Shown here: in pieces, positions 48,088 to 61,080 of the stretch
Layout of the letters: each line of letters starts with the position of its first letter
Position numbering within the stretch: position 1 is the first letter of the stretch
From: Paracoccaceae bacterium Fryx2
GTDB taxonomy: Bacteria; Pseudomonadota; Alphaproteobacteria; Rhodobacterales; Rhodobacteraceae
DNA: 64,000 nt
Assembly: GCA_032334235.1 (NCBI GenBank)
Contig: JAVSGI010000005.1
Location: forward strand, 2,542,001 to 2,606,000
Reading direction: 5' to 3'
Translations under genes and position numbers: made by a program
The notes under the pieces: model-generated
The model's database searches: none
What the model saw: the letters and a program-made list of their open reading frames with translations, nothing else
What the model was told of the DNA's origin: nothing

Positions 48088-48597
48088 ATGACAGAGGCCA
48101 ATGGCACCGCCCCCGCCACCCCCCAGATCAAGATGCAGGTCTTGGCGCAATTCATCCGCGACATGTCGTTCGAGAACATGGTGGCCCAGAAGGGCCTGAC
48201 CGGCGGCGACGTGCAGCCCGACATCCAGGTTGCGGTCAGCCTCGATGCCCGCAAGCGCGCCCTTGAACACCAATACGAGGTGATCACGAAATTCCGCATC
48301 ACCTCGAAGAACAAGGTCAACGGCGACACGCTGTTCCTGATGGAGCTTGATTACGGCGGGATCTTCGTTGTCGAGGGCGTGGCGGAGGAACAGCTTCACC
48401 CCTTCCTGCTGATCGAATGCCCGCGCCTGCTGTTCCCCTTCGTGCGGCGCATCATCTCGGACGTGACGCGCGATGGCGGCTTCCCGCCGCTGAACGTCGA
48501 CACGGTGGATTTTCTGGCGCTCTACCGGCAGGAACTGGCGCGCCGCGCCGAGGCGCAGCAGGCAACTGCGGCCGCGCCCCGCGTCGAAGTCGAATAG
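48088..48597 (+). CDS. secB: protein-export chaperone SecB
   Basis: 169-residue SecB, cytoplasmic chaperone that keeps preproteins unfolded for SecA. IKMQVLAQFIRDMSFENM, YEVITKFRI, LLIECPRLLFPFVRRIISDVTRDGGFPPL and VDFLALYRQEL are all diagnostic. Preceded by GGAGAG. Converges with dnaQ ten bases after its stop. Confidence 0.96.
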   Translation: MTEANGTAPATPQIKMQVLAQFIRDMSFENMVAQKGLTGGDVQPDIQVAVSLDARKRALEHQYEVITKFRITSKNKVNGDTLFLMELDYGGIFVVEGVAEEQLHPFLLIECPRLLFPFVRRIISDVTRDGGFPPLNVDTVDFLALYRQELARRAEAQQATAAAPRVEVE

Positions 48598-48607
48598 CGC
48601 CCGGCCG

Positions 48608-49303
48608 TCAAACCCGCCTGTTCCAGATCGCGCCGTCGCCCAGCTTTGCCACGAAAGCGGCATGGGCGGCTGCTTCCTCTGCCGTTAGCAGCGGCGGCAG
48701 GGGTGTCGGCCGGGGCCGCGCCCGCCAGTCGCCGTTCTGGTCGGTGCTGCCCTGAACGACCCGCGGGGCGGCTGCCAGCACCAGATCGGGCTGCCGCCCG
48801 CCGATCAGCTCCAGATACACTTCCGCCAGGATCTCGCTGTCCAGCAGCGCGCCGTGTTTCTCGCGCCCCGAATTGTCCACCCCGAAGCGGCGGCACAGCG
48901 CGTCGAGGGACGCGGGCGAACCGGGAAACTTCTTGCGCGCCATCAGCACGGTATCCAGCGCCCGCTCGAACGGCAGCGGCGGCAGCCGCGCCGCTGTCAG
49001 CTCGGCGTTGAGGAACTTCATGTCGAAGGCGGCATTGTGGATCACCAGCGTCGCGTCGCCGATGAACTCCAGGAACGCCGCGGCGATGCTGCGGAACAGC
49101 GGCTTGTCGCGCAGGAAATCGTCGCCCAGACCGTGAATCTCGAACGCCTCTTTCGGCATCATCCGTTCGGGATTGAGGTATTGATGGTAGGTGCGCCCGG
49201 TCGGCATGTGGTTGAACAGTTCCACCGCACCGATCTCGACGATGCGGTGGCCTTCGGCGGGTTCAAAGCCGGTGGTTTCGGTATCCAGCACGATCTCGCG
49301 CAT
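48608..49303 (-). CDS. dnaQ: DNA polymerase III epsilon subunit (proofreading exonuclease)
   Basis: 231 residues. DEDDh exonuclease: Exo [14 protein letters not shown], Exo [21 protein letters not shown], Exo [24 protein letters not shown]-terminal tail would bind the alpha subunit. ATG at 49303 shares bases with the coaE stop; a GTG directly before it (49306) is an alternative. Confidence 0.95.
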   Translation of the reverse strand: MREIVLDTETTGFEPAEGHRIVEIGAVELFNHMPTGRTYHQYLNPERMMPKEAFEIHGLGDDFLRDKPLFRSIAAAFLEFIGDATLVIHNAAFDMKFLNAELTAARLPPLPFERALDTVLMARKKFPGSPASLDALCRRFGVDNSGREKHGALLDSEILAEVYLELIGGRQPDLVLAAAPRVVQGSTDQNGDWRARPRPTPLPPLLTAEEAAAHAAFVAKLGDGAIWNRRV

Positions 49304-49887
49304 CACTTGGCCTTTCGGATGTAGTCGATCAGGGCATTCACGCCTTCACGCGCGGCCTCAATGCCCAGGGTCTCGATGATATGGGTGGCGCGGGCGCGCT
49401 TTTCGGCGTCGGGCATCTGGCGGGCGAGGATGGTCTGAAACTGCGCCTCGGTCATGCCGGGGCGGGCCATGACGCGGGCACGTTGCAGCGCGGGCGGTGC
49501 CGTGACCAGAAGGGTCGCGTCCATCTCGGCTTCGGTGCCGCGCTCGAACAGCAGGGGTATGTCGAGCACCACGATGTCGGCGGCTGCCCCGGCCAGAAAG
49601 GTGTCGCGGTCGGCGGCGACCAGCGGGTGAACCACCGCCTCCAGCCGCGCCAGCGCGGTGGTGTCGCTGGCGATCCAGCGCTTGAGGATGCCCCGGTCGA
49701 TGCCGCCTGCGAACACCGCATCGGGGCAAAGGGCACCCACCGCGCTCACCGCGCTGCCCCCGGGCGCGTAAAGCCGGTGAACGGCGGCATCCGCATCCCA
49801 GACCGGCAGGCCCGCTTCGGCAAAGAACTCCGCCGTGGTCGATTTGCCCATGCCGATCGAGCCGGTCAGGCCAAGTCGAAACGTCAT
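49303..49887 (-). CDS. coaE: dephospho-CoA kinase
   Basis: 194 residues; last step of CoA synthesis. Walker [18 protein letters not shown] at the N-terminus and [12 protein letters not shown], then [17 protein letters not shown] and [10 protein letters not shown] are typical CoaE segments. Coupled by overlap to aroE upstream and dnaQ downstream. Confidence 0.96.
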   Translation of the reverse strand: MTFRLGLTGSIGMGKSTTAEFFAEAGLPVWDADAAVHRLYAPGGSAVSAVGALCPDAVFAGGIDRGILKRWIASDTTALARLEAVVHPLVAADRDTFLAGAAADIVVLDIPLLFERGTEAEMDATLLVTAPPALQRARVMARPGMTEAQFQTILARQMPDAEKRARATHIIETLGIEAAREGVNALIDYIRKAK

Positions 49888-50723
49888 GCCCCGATCACCG
49901 CGGCGCGGGTGGCATCGTCAACCTCCGGGCGGCGGCCGAACCAGCGTTCGAAGCCCGGCGCGGCCTGATGCAGCAACATGCCGAGGCCATCAACGACGGT
50001 GCAGCCGATGTCTTCGGCCTCTATCAGGAAGGCGGTCTTCAGCGGGGTATAGACCAGATCGGTGACCAGCGTGCGCGGGTGCAGCGCATCCAGCGGCACC
50101 CGGAGGTCAGGCTTGCCAACCATCCCGAGCGAGGTGGTGTTGACCACGGTCGCCACCCCGTCGAGCATGTTGCCGGCCTGCACCCAGTCGTGAACCACCA
50201 CCTTTGCGCCGAAATCGGACCGCAGAGCCTCGGCCCGCGGGCGCGTGCGGTTGGCAAGCCGGATCTCGGGCACGCCAACCTCGATCAGCGCGGCAATGAC
50301 CGCCCGTGCCGCCCCGCCGGCCCCGAACACCGCCGCCGGCCCCGCCTGCGGCTGCCAGTTCGGCGCGTTCTGGCGCAGGTTGGCGATGAAGCCCGACCCG
50401 TCGGTGTTGTCGGCGTGGATGCGGCCATCCTTGCGGAAGATCAGCGTGTTGGCCGCCCCGATCAGCGCCGCGCGGTCGGTGACGATGTCGGCCAGGCCAA
50501 GGATCGTCTCCTTGTGCGGAATCGTCACGTTCAGCCCGACAAAGCCCAGCTTGGGCAGGGTTTGCAGAGCCTCCTTGAGATCGGCCTGCGCGATATCCAT
50601 GGGGATGTAGTGACCCTTGATACCGTATCGGCGCAGCCAGTAGCCGTGCAGCGCGGGCGAGCGGGAATGGGCGATCGGGTGGCCGATGACGCCGGCCAGC
50701 GGGATGCGGGGATGGTCGGTCAT
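49884..50723 (-). CDS. aroE: shikimate dehydrogenase
   Basis: 279 residues; NADPH-dependent reduction of dehydroshikimate in aromatic amino acid synthesis. [21 protein letters not shown] contains the substrate-binding [12 protein letters not shown] the catalytic Lys, [17 protein letters not shown] the NADP loop, and [17 protein letters not shown] the end. ATGA overlaps with maf and coaE on either side. Confidence 0.96.
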   Translation of the reverse strand: MTDHPRIPLAGVIGHPIAHSRSPALHGYWLRRYGIKGHYIPMDIAQADLKEALQTLPKLGFVGLNVTIPHKETILGLADIVTDRAALIGAANTLIFRKDGRIHADNTDGSGFIANLRQNAPNWQPQAGPAAVFGAGGAARAVIAALIEVGVPEIRLANRTRPRAEALRSDFGAKVVVHDWVQAGNMLDGVATVVNTTSLGMVGKPDLRVPLDALHPRTLVTDLVYTPLKTAFLIEAEDIGCTVVDGLGMLLHQAAPGFERWFGRRPEVDDATRAAVIGA

Positions 50724-51319
50724 GTTGCGATGAAACCTCTTTGCCCAAGGTAGCCGAGAAGTGGCAGCAGCGGCAGCCCCAGAACGGTGAAATAGTCGCC
50801 CTCGACCCGCGAGAACAGCTGCACCCCTTCCTCCTCCAGCTTGTAGCCGCCGACGGCGTGGCGCAGGCTGTCCCAGTTCCGGGCAAGGTAGCCGTCGAGC
50901 CAGGCATCAGAGAAAGGCCGCATGGTCAGCCGCGCCTCGCCGGTCGTGCGCCAGACCGGGCGGCCGTCTTCGAACAGCACGGCGGCCGACAACAGGCGGT
51001 GGGTCTTGCCGCGAAGGGCGAGTAGCTGGGTGCGGGCGGCGGCCGGGCTGTCGGGCTTGGCCCAGACCCGGCCCGCGAAGTCGAGCACCTGATCGAAGCC
51101 GAGAACGAGGCTGTCGGGCGTACGGTCGGCGATCTTGCGGGCCTTCAACTCGGCCAGCGTGTCGGAGATTTCGGCGGGAGTGGCGGATTCGGCTTCCAGC
51201 GCCGCGCGGACCGTTTCTTCGTCGATGCGGGCCGGGAGAGCCTCGACGGCAAGCCCCGCCGCCCGCAGCAGCGACAGCCGGGTGGGGGAGGCGGAGGCGA
51301 GAATCAGGCGCTTTTGCAT
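50720..51319 (-). CDS. maf: Maf-like nucleoside triphosphate pyrophosphatase
   Basis: 199 residues. [19 protein letters not shown] at the N-terminus (phosphate loop), [18 protein letters not shown] with the metal-binding Asp. Maf proteins hydrolyse non-canonical NTPs. ATG at 51319 is chosen because the [11 protein letters not shown] start is conserved. First gene of the leftward maf-aroE-coaE-dnaQ group beside the candidate origin. Confidence 0.93.
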   Translation of the reverse strand: MQKRLILASASPTRLSLLRAAGLAVEALPARIDEETVRAALEAESATPAEISDTLAELKARKIADRTPDSLVLGFDQVLDFAGRVWAKPDSPAAARTQLLALRGKTHRLLSAAVLFEDGRPVWRTTGEARLTMRPFSDAWLDGYLARNWDSLRHAVGGYKLEEEGVQLFSRVEGDYFTVLGLPLLPLLGYLGQRGFIAT

Positions 51320-51743
51320 GACGGATTTCGGGGGGTGAAAGCTGTGGACAAGCTGGTTTTGTTCCTGACGGCCGTTTGGGGGCAAAGCGGGCCTCGGGGC
51401 CTTGGTGGGCGCAGAGGGGCCGGCTTGTCAAGCGGCCGGGCCGGTTGTCCAGAGGGGGACAGGCGAACCGGCGGGGGTGGGGAGAAAGGCCTCGTCCACA
51501 GGCAGGCGGGGCGGGCGGGCACGGGCGTTTCACGCGTGAAATGAGGTTCAGGCCATTGTTTTATAATTATTTTCTCTGTGAAATTAACCTTTTATTCACG
51601 GTTCTCCACGACTTGTCCACCGAAGCGGATCTGGGGATAACCCGGGGGGTGGATGCGACAATCCTGTTATCCCCAGCCCCTACTGCATCATTCCTTTTCT
51701 TATAATTCTTATTTAAGAGAAGGGGCGCAGTCTCGGAGGCAAT
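51320..51743. other. candidate chromosomal replication origin (oriC)
   Basis: 424-base gap between divergent maf and hemJ with no credible gene. DnaA-box-like 9-mers: TGTGGACAA 51343-51351, TTGTCCAGA 51445-51453, TCGTCCACA 51492-51500, TTATTCACG 51592-51600, TTCTCCACG 51602-51610, TTGTCCACC 51613-51621, TGGGGATAA 51632-51640, TTATCCCCA 51667-51675, none perfect to TTATCCACA. Two AT-rich blocks, about 51556-51599 and 51689-51718, stand out in a GC-rich genome. Gene order (maf/aroE/coaE/dnaQ left, rho/mnmE/mnmG/parAB right) matches the origin region of Caulobacter and other alphas. Confidence 0.68.
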
Positions 51744-52196
51744 ATGATCGGCGAATTTCTGGCAGGGGCCTACCTCTGGGTGAAGGCATTTCATGTGATC
51801 TCGGTTCTGGCCTGGATGGCGGGGCTGTTCTACCTGCCGAGGCTGTTCGTCTACCACGTCGAGCAGGTGGAAAAGGGCAGCGCCACGGACGCGATGTTTC
51901 AGGTGATGGAACGGCGTCTGCTGAAGGCGATCATGAATCCCGCGATGATCTCGACCTGGGTGTTCGGCCTGATGCTGGTGCTTACGCCGGGCATCGTGGA
52001 CTGGAGCATGGTCTGGCCCTGGGCCAAGGCGGGCTCGGTGCTGGCGATGACGGCGTTTCACATGTGGCTGGGGGCCCGGCGCAAGGCGTTCGTGGCCGGA
52101 GAAAACCGCCTGAACGGCCGGCGCTACCGGATGATGAACGAGGTGCCGACGCTTCTGATGCTGGTGATCGTGCTTTCGGTGATCGTGAAGTTCTGA
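51744..52196 (+). CDS. hemJ: protoporphyrinogen oxidase HemJ
   Basis: 150-residue, four-helix membrane protein. AYLWVKAFHVISVLAWMAGLFYLPRLFVYH contains the conserved His (heme) and the region that defines HemJ; WLGARRKAFVAGENRLNGRRYRMMNEVPT is the second signature. Oxidises protoporphyrinogen IX in heme/chlorophyll synthesis. First rightward gene past the candidate origin. Confidence 0.94.
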   Translation: MIGEFLAGAYLWVKAFHVISVLAWMAGLFYLPRLFVYHVEQVEKGSATDAMFQVMERRLLKAIMNPAMISTWVFGLMLVLTPGIVDWSMVWPWAKAGSVLAMTAFHMWLGARRKAFVAGENRLNGRRYRMMNEVPTLLMLVIVLSVIVKF

Positions 52197-52368
52197 GAGC
52201 GGGCTATCCGGGCGGGGTCTGGCGTGGACGGCGTGTCGCGCTTTGCAAGATTGACTTTTCGCCGCGCGGGCCTTACCACGGCGGGTGCAGGGCCGTTCGG
52301 TCCATGCGCCTCCCATTCATGACCGTTGCCGCCGCCCGCCGGGTGCCGTGCCGAGGATGCCTGTTTAC

Positions 52369-53655
<1,287 letters not shown>

Positions 53656-53682
53656 GCGTTCTGAATCAACGGGTTAAGCTTT

Positions 53683-54963
53683 ATGGACACGATTTATGCC
53701 CTGGCCAGCGCGCGCGGTCGGGCCGGGGTGGCCGTTGTGCGGCTTTCCGGCCCGCAGGCGCATGTGGCGGTGGCGGCGCTGACCGGGCCGCTGCCCGCGC
53801 TGCGGGTCGCCGTCTTGCGCCGTCTTGTCTGGGGTGGGGTGGCGCTGGATCAGGGGTTGGTGCTGCTGTTTGGCGCAGGCGCCAGCTTTACCGGCGAGGC
53901 GGTGGCGGAACTGCACCTGCATGGCAGCACGGCGACGGTGAGCGCGGTGCTGCGCGCGCTGTCGGAGCAGCCCGGCTTGCGGCTGGCCGAGGCGGGCGAA
54001 TTCACCCGGAGGGCGCTGGAGAACGGCTGTCTGGACCTGGCGCAGGTGGAGGGGTTGGCCGACCTGATCGACGCCGAGACCGAGGCGCAGCGGCGGCAAG
54101 CCCTGCGGGTGCTGTCGGGCGCCGTGGGGCGGCAGGCCGAACGCTGGCGGGTCGATCTGATCCGGGCGGCGGCGTTGCTGGAAGCGACGATCGACTTTGC
54201 CGACGAGGATGTGCCGGTGGATGTGACGCCGGAGGTTCTGGTGCTGATCGACGGGTTGCTGGCGGGGTTGCGGGCCGAGGCGGAAGGTGCGCGGGTGGCC
54301 GAACGGATCAGGGATGGGTTCGAGGTGGCAATTCTGGGCGCGCCGAATGCCGGGAAATCGACGCTGCTGAATGCGCTGGCCGGGCGGGAGGCGGCGCTGA
54401 CCTCGGAAATTGCCGGGACAACCCGGGATGTGATCGAGGTGCGGATGGATCTGGGCGGGCTGGCGGTCACGCTGCTGGACACGGCGGGGTTGCGCGAAAC
54501 CGGCGATGTGCTGGAAGGCATGGGGATCGAACGGGCACGGGCCCGGGCCGTCGGGGCGGACTTGCGGGTGTTCCTGATGGACGGTTCGGAGCTGCCGGGG
54601 GTTGCGCCACAGGCGGGCGATATTGTTGTGCGGGGCAAGGCCGACCTGCATCCGGGCCCGGGGATGCGGGTTTCCGGCGTGACCGGCGAGGGGTTGAGTG
54701 ATCTGGTGGCGGAAATCGCCGCCGTATTGCAGCAGAAATCCGCCTCGGCCGGGGTTCTGACGCGGGAACGGCATCGCCTGGCCATCATGGCGGCGATCAG
54801 GGCTATGGAATCGGCGCGGGCTGAGGTAGGGAACGAGGGACGCGCCGAGCTTGCGGCGGAAGAACTGCGGCGGGCGATCCGTGCGCTGGATTGCCTGGTG
54901 GGCCGGGTGGATGTGGAAAACCTGCTGGACGAGATCTTTGCCAGCTTCTGCATCGGAAAATGA
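53683..54963 (+). CDS. mnmE: tRNA modification GTPase MnmE
   Basis: 426 residues; with MnmG installs the wobble-uridine cmnm5 group. The tetrahydrofolate-binding N-domain ([21 protein letters not shown]), the G domain with [14 protein letters not shown] and [12 protein letters not shown], and the C-terminal catalytic FCIGK are all present. Its stop is 2 bases before the mnmG ATG. Confidence 0.97.
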   Translation: MDTIYALASARGRAGVAVVRLSGPQAHVAVAALTGPLPALRVAVLRRLVWGGVALDQGLVLLFGAGASFTGEAVAELHLHGSTATVSAVLRALSEQPGLRLAEAGEFTRRALENGCLDLAQVEGLADLIDAETEAQRRQALRVLSGAVGRQAERWRVDLIRAAALLEATIDFADEDVPVDVTPEVLVLIDGLLAGLRAEAEGARVAERIRDGFEVAILGAPNAGKSTLLNALAGREAALTSEIAGTTRDVIEVRMDLGGLAVTLLDTAGLRETGDVLEGMGIERARARAVGADLRVFLMDGSELPGVAPQAGDIVVRGKADLHPGPGMRVSGVTGEGLSDLVAEIAAVLQQKSASAGVLTRERHRLAIMAAIRAMESARAEVGNEGRAELAAEELRRAIRALDCLVGRVDVENLLDEIFASFCIGK

Positions 54964-54965
54964 GG

Positions 54966-56836
<1,871 letters not shown>

Positions 56837-56840
<4 letters not shown>

Positions 56841-57463
56841 CCGTTCACGCTGCCGAGTCCCTGGCCGCCTTGAATGTTTCACGTGAAACAATCCTGCGGC
56901 TGGAGAAGCTGGTCACCCTGATGCGCAAGTGGAACCCGGCGATCAATCTGGTGTCGAAATCCACGCTGGAGGACGCCTGGACCCGCCATGTTCTCGATTC
57001 GGCGCAGATCTATGCCCTTGCAGACCAACCGGTGCAGCATTGGGGCGATCTGGGCAGCGGCGGCGGGTTTCCAGGGCTGGTGGTTGCCTGCATCGCGTCT
57101 GAGCTTCACCCGGGAATGCGGATGACGCTGGTCGAGGCCGACCAGCGCAAGGCCACATTCCTGCGGGAAGCCAGCCGGACACTCGGCATCGCCCCGGACA
57201 TCCGGGCCGAACGGGTCGAATCGCTGGCGCCGCTGCGGGCAGACGTGATTTCAGCGCGCGCCCTCGCACCGCTGGAAAAGCTGTGTGCGCTGACATTGCC
57301 ACATCTGGCCCCGGGGGGCGCCGCGCTGTTCCTGAAAGGTGCCAGCCATGCCGCCGAGGTTGAGGCCGCCCGCAAGACATGGCACTTTGATCTGGAAAAC
57401 TGGTCCAGCGCAACGGACCCCAAGGCCGTGATCCTGAAAGTGAAAGGGCTCGCCCATGTCTGA
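56837..57463 (+). CDS. rsmG: 16S rRNA (guanine527-N7)-methyltransferase RsmG (GidB)
   Basis: 208 residues; methylates G527 of 16S r[34 protein letters not shown], then [11 protein letters not shown], the SAM motif [14 protein letters not shown] and the [15 protein letters not shown] region. Codons 13-18 (VSRET) are encoded by the second parS site. Overlaps mnmG by 4 and parA by 8 bases. Confidence 0.95.
56875..56890. promoter_or_regulatory. parS centromere site, perfect palindrome, inside rsmG
   Basis: Second exact TGTTTCACGTGAAACA, inside the rsmG coding region 39 bases after its ATG and 1.9 kb from the first site. Confidence 0.93.
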
Positions 57464-58283
57464 CCCGCTTCGCCCCAGGCAACCGCGCATAATCGCGGTT
57501 GCCAACCAGAAAGGCGGCGTGGGCAAGACCACGACGGCGATCAATCTCGCGGCCGGCCTGTCGGAACTTGGCGCGCGCGTCTTGCTGGTCGATCTGGACC
57601 CGCAGGGAAACGCCTCCACCGGCCTTGGCATCGACCCGGCGCACCGCAAGGTGACGACATACGACCTGCTGATCGACGATGCGCCGCTGACAGACGTCAT
57701 CCTGCCGACCCGCACCGGTGCCGTGTTCATCTGCCCGGCCAATGCCGACCTTTCTTCGGCGGATATGGAGCTTGTCGCCAACGAAAAGCGCAGTTTCCTG
57801 CTGCATGATGCGCTGCGCCAGCCTGCAATGGATGGCTGGGGGTTCGATTACATCCTGATCGATTGCCCGCCGTCGCTCAGCCTATTGACAATCAACGCAA
57901 TGGTGGCTTGCGATTCGGTGCTGGTGCCGCTGCAAAGCGAGTTCTTCGCGCTGGAGGGGCTGTCGCAGCTGATGCTGACGATCCGCGAGGTGCGTCAGAC
58001 GGCCAACGCCGCGCTGCGAATCGAGGGCGTGCTGCTGACAATGTATGACGGGCGCAACAACCTGTCGCAGCAGGTGGAAAACGACGCGCGGCAAAACCTG
58101 GGGGATCTTGTGTTCAAGACGGTGATTCCGCGGAATGTGCGTGTCAGCGAGGCGCCTTCGTTCGCGATGCCGGTGTTGAGCTACGATCCGGCGTCGAAGG
58201 GCAGCGAGGCCTATCGCGCCCTCGCCGCGGAAATCGTTTCCCGGCACGGCATTGCCGCCAAACACGAGGAGATTGCATCGTGA
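57456..58283 (+). CDS. parA: chromosome partitioning ATPase ParA
   Basis: 275-residue Walker ATPase. IIAVANQKGGVGKTTTAINLAAGL is the deviant Walker A, LLVDLDPQGNASTGLGI Walker A', and YILIDCPPSLSLLTINAM the B motif. Non-specifically binds DNA and moves the ParB-parS complex away from the origin pole. Overlaps rsmG by 8 bases and parB by 4. Confidence 0.97.
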   Translation: MSDPLRPRQPRIIAVANQKGGVGKTTTAINLAAGLSELGARVLLVDLDPQGNASTGLGIDPAHRKVTTYDLLIDDAPLTDVILPTRTGAVFICPANADLSSADMELVANEKRSFLLHDALRQPAMDGWGFDYILIDCPPSLSLLTINAMVACDSVLVPLQSEFFALEGLSQLMLTIREVRQTANAALRIEGVLLTMYDGRNNLSQQVENDARQNLGDLVFKTVIPRNVRVSEAPSFAMPVLSYDPASKGSEAYRALAAEIVSRHGIAAKHEEIAS

Positions 58284-59200
58284 TCGAGAAGAAAGCCGAA
58301 CGGCGGGGCCTGGGGCGGGGATTGTCGGCGCTGATGGCGGATATCAACGTCGATCTCGTGCCGCAGGGCTCGAACCTCGCGCAGCCCGCGGCTCGGCGGC
58401 CCGATCTGCTGGTTCCGGTGGAAAAGCTCGTGCCGAACCCGATGCAGCCCCGCCGCGACTTTCCGGCCGATGCGCTGGAGGATCTGGCAGCCTCGATCCG
58501 CCAGAAAGGTGTGATTCAGCCGCTGATCGTGCGCCCGATTCCGGGCGGCGACCGGTTCGAAATCGTCGCGGGCGAACGGCGCTGGCGGGCGGCGCAACTG
58601 GCGCAGTTGCACGAACTGCCCGTTCTGGTGCGCGATTTCGACGATACCGAGGTGCTGGAAGTCGCGATCATCGAGAACATCCAGCGCGCCGACCTGAACC
58701 CGATCGAAGAAGCGATGGGGTTCCGGCAGTTGATGGACCGATTCGGCCACACCCAGGAAAAGCTGGCCGAAGCCCTGTCCCGCAGCCGCCCCCATATCGC
58801 CAACCTCTTGCGATTGCTCAATCTTCCTGAGGATGTGCAGGCCTATCTGCGCGATGGCAAACTGACGGCCGGGCACGCGCGGGCGCTGATCACCACGCCG
58901 AACGCGTCCGATCTGGCCCGGCAGGTGATTGCCCGCGGCCTGTCGGTGCGCGAGACGGAACGACTGGCCAGGGGCCCCGCGCCGACCAAAGCCGCGCAGC
59001 GACCGCGGGGCCGCCCGGAGAAGGACGCCGACACGCGGGCGCTGGAGGCCGATCTGGCGAACAACCTCGGCATGTCGGTCAAGATCGACCATGAACCGGG
59101 CGGCGAGGCGGGCCTGTTGACCATCCGATACAACACGCTCGACGATCTGGACCTGCTGTGCCGCGTGCTGTCGGTCATGCCGAGGGACGGCTCCATATGA
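58280..59200 (+). CDS. parB: chromosome partitioning CTPase ParB
   Basis: 306 residues. The N-terminal CTP-binding part shows NPMQPRRDFPADALEDLAASI, IVAGERRWRAAQLAQL (C-motif/GERRW) and VAIIENIQRADLNPIEEA. The helix-turn-helix HTQEKLAEALSRSRPHIANLLRLL reads parS; the C-terminal dimer domain begins about residue 250. Three parS or parS-like sites are within 6.5 kb. Overlaps the convergent ybaN-like gene by 26 bases. Confidence 0.97.
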   Translation: MIEKKAERRGLGRGLSALMADINVDLVPQGSNLAQPAARRPDLLVPVEKLVPNPMQPRRDFPADALEDLAASIRQKGVIQPLIVRPIPGGDRFEIVAGERRWRAAQLAQLHELPVLVRDFDDTEVLEVAIIENIQRADLNPIEEAMGFRQLMDRFGHTQEKLAEALSRSRPHIANLLRLLNLPEDVQAYLRDGKLTAGHARALITTPNASDLARQVIARGLSVRETERLARGPAPTKAAQRPRGRPEKDADTRALEADLANNLGMSVKIDHEPGGEAGLLTIRYNTLDDLDLLCRVLSVMPRDGSI

Positions 59201-59528
59201 ACAGCGCCACCGCGCAGAGCACCAGCGCCTGAACCAGCAGGATCAGCGGCCGCACCCCCAGTGCCATCGACAGGCCGAACGCAGCCAGCATCGACAGGCT
59301 GGCCAGCACCTTCGCCCGCCGCCCGATCGCGCCCGCCCGGTTCCAGTCGGCAATCGGCGGGCCGAGGACCGGATGACCCACCAGCCAGTCGTGCAGACGC
59401 GCCGATGACCGGGCAAAGCAGAATGCGGCCAGCAGCAGGAACGGCACCGTCGGCAGCAGCGGCAGTGCGAGCCCCGCCAGCGCCAGCATCAGGGCAAGCA
59501 GACCGCAGGTTTTCCAAAGCCAGCGCAT
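59175..59528 (-). CDS. ybaN: YbaN family (DUF454) membrane protein
   Basis: 117-residue inner-membrane protein with three to four hydrophobic segments. It opens MRWLWKTCGLLALMLALAGL and continues LPLLPTVPFLLLAAFCFARSSARLHDWLVGHPVLGP, which is the DUF454 signature. ATG at 59528 is chosen over 59555 because the latter overlaps hemW and is not family-like. Function unknown. It ends inside the parB 3' end. Confidence 0.88.
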   Translation of the reverse strand: MRWLWKTCGLLALMLALAGLALPLLPTVPFLLLAAFCFARSSARLHDWLVGHPVLGPPIADWNRAGAIGRRAKVLASLSMLAAFGLSMALGVRPLILLVQALVLCAVALFIWSRPSA

Positions 59529-59532
59529 CGCC

Positions 59533-60696
59533 TCAGCCCGCAGCCAGTGCGGCAATCACCGAGTTCAGCACGATCCGCCCCCGCCCGGTCGCCCAAAGCC
59601 TCGATCCCGCTGTCTCTACCATGCCGATTCCCTGCAACCCATTGATCTTGCTTGCATCAATTGTCACGCCGCCGATTCGTGCATGGCGGTCGAGGTCGAT
59701 CCCCTCGCGCAGACGCAGCGCCATCATCAGGTATTCCAGCGCCTGATCCGGCGCCGCCACCTCTGTTCGCGGCCCTTCGCCGGCTGTTCCAGCCTCCACC
59801 CGGGTCAACCAGTCGCCCGGCGCACGCGGGGCCTCGGTGGCAAGGCGCCGGCCATCCAGCGTCAGCCGACCATGGGCCCCCGGGCCGATGCCGATATAGT
59901 CGCCCGCCCGCCAATAGGTCAGGTTGTGCCGCGACTCCGCCCCCGGCCGCGCGTGATTCGACACCTCATAGGCCGGAAGCCCGGCGGCCTCGGTCATCTC
60001 ATGCGTCAGGTCGTAGAAATCGGCCGCCAGATCATCGTCGGGCAGACCGCGCAGCCCACCCCGGGCGAAACGGTCACCGAAGGCCGTGCCGTCCTCGATG
60101 GTCAACTGGTAAATCGACAGATGGTCGGCGGCCATCGCCAACCCCTCGCGCAGTTCGGCCTCCCACGCGGCCAGCGTCTGGTCCTGCCGGGCATAGATCA
60201 GGTCGAAGCTGACCCGGTCGAACAGATTGCGGGCAATGTCGAATGCCGCACGCGCCTCGGCGACGCTGTGCAACCGCCCGAGGCGGGCAAGATCTGCATC
60301 ATCAAGTGATTGAATACCCATGGAAATCCGGTTTATCCCGGCATCGCGGTAGCCCCGGAAGCGCCCGGCTTCCACCGACCCCGGGTTTGCCTCCAGCGTG
60401 ATTTCGGGGTCGTTAGCCATCGGCCAGGTGGCGCGCACCCGCTCCAGCACCGCCGCAACCAGCGCCGGCTCCATGAGCGAGGGCGTTCCGCCGCCGAAAA
60501 ACACCGAACCCAGCATGCGGCCCTGCGTTTCCGCGCCGATCCGGTCGATTTCGGCCAGATAGGCGGCCTGCCAGCGGCGCTGGTCGATGCGGGCCGCGAC
60601 ATGGCTGTTGAAGTCGCAGTAGGGGCATTTCGACTGGCAGAACGGCCAATGCAGGTAAAGCCCGAAGCCGCCGTTGCGCCAGTCGTCCATCAGCAT
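59533..60696 (-). CDS. hemW: radical SAM heme chaperone HemW
   Basis: 387 residues. HWPFCQSKCPYCDFNSH carries the CxxxCxxC radical-SAM Cys, SVFFGGGTPSLM the glycine-rich SAM motif, and SRHNLTYWRAGDYIGIGPGAHG the HNxxYW segment that marks HemW rather than HemN. HemW inserts heme into target proteins such as respiratory enzymes. Start could also be ATG 60690. It is one base after the ridA stop. Confidence 0.93.
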   Translation of the reverse strand: MLMDDWRNGGFGLYLHWPFCQSKCPYCDFNSHVAARIDQRRWQAAYLAEIDRIGAETQGRMLGSVFFGGGTPSLMEPALVAAVLERVRATWPMANDPEITLEANPGSVEAGRFRGYRDAGINRISMGIQSLDDADLARLGRLHSVAEARAAFDIARNLFDRVSFDLIYARQDQTLAAWEAELREGLAMAADHLSIYQLTIEDGTAFGDRFARGGLRGLPDDDLAADFYDLTHEMTEAAGLPAYEVSNHARPGAESRHNLTYWRAGDYIGIGPGAHGRLTLDGRRLATEAPRAPGDWLTRVEAGTAGEGPRTEVAAPDQALEYLMMALRLREGIDLDRHARIGGVTIDASKINGLQGIGMVETAGSRLWATGRGRIVLNSVIAALAAG

Positions 60697-60697
60697 C

Positions 60698-61072
60698 CTA
60701 TCCCTTGAAGGCGGTGACCTCGATCTCGATCAGCATCTCGGGCCGGATCAGGCCGGCGATCACCATGGTAGCGGCGGGGCGCACCTCGCCAAGCTCCGCC
60801 CCCAGCACCGGCACGACAGCATCGACAAGGCCCGCATCGGTCAGGGTGTATTGCACCCGCACGATGTCCGCCATCTCGAAGTCGGCCCCGGCCAGAACGC
60901 CCCGGATGGTGGCAAAGCAGTTTTCCGCCTGCGCCGCCACGCCTTCGGGCATCGCCATGGTGGCGTAGTCGTAGCCGGTGACGCCCGAGACGAAGCACCA
61001 GCCGCCCTTCACCACGGCGCGGCTGTAGCCCATCGTCGCCTCGAACGGCGATCCGGTCGAGATCCGTTTCAT
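60698..61072 (-). CDS. ridA: RidA family protein
   Basis: 124-residue Rid (YjgF/YER057c/UK114) protein; members deaminate reactive enamine/imine intermediates. KRISTGSPFEATMGYSRAVV, GVLAGADFEMADIVRVQYTLTD and RPAATMVIAGLIRPEMLIEIEVTAF fit the family. ATG at 61072 overlaps the rdgB stop as ATGA and fits family length; a GTG at 61081 would add MFH. The degenerate parS-like site spans this start. Confidence 0.9.
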   Translation of the reverse strand: MKRISTGSPFEATMGYSRAVVKGGWCFVSGVTGYDYATMAMPEGVAAQAENCFATIRGVLAGADFEMADIVRVQYTLTDAGLVDAVVPVLGAELGEVRPAATMVIAGLIRPEMLIEIEVTAFKG

Positions 61073-61080
61073 GTGAAACA
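61065..61080. promoter_or_regulatory. degenerate parS-like palindrome at ridA/rdgB junction
   Basis: Minus strand TGTTTCACATGAAACG differs from the parS consensus at two of 16 positions. It is about 4.2 kb from the second perfect parS. ParB affinity may be reduced. Confidence 0.5.
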
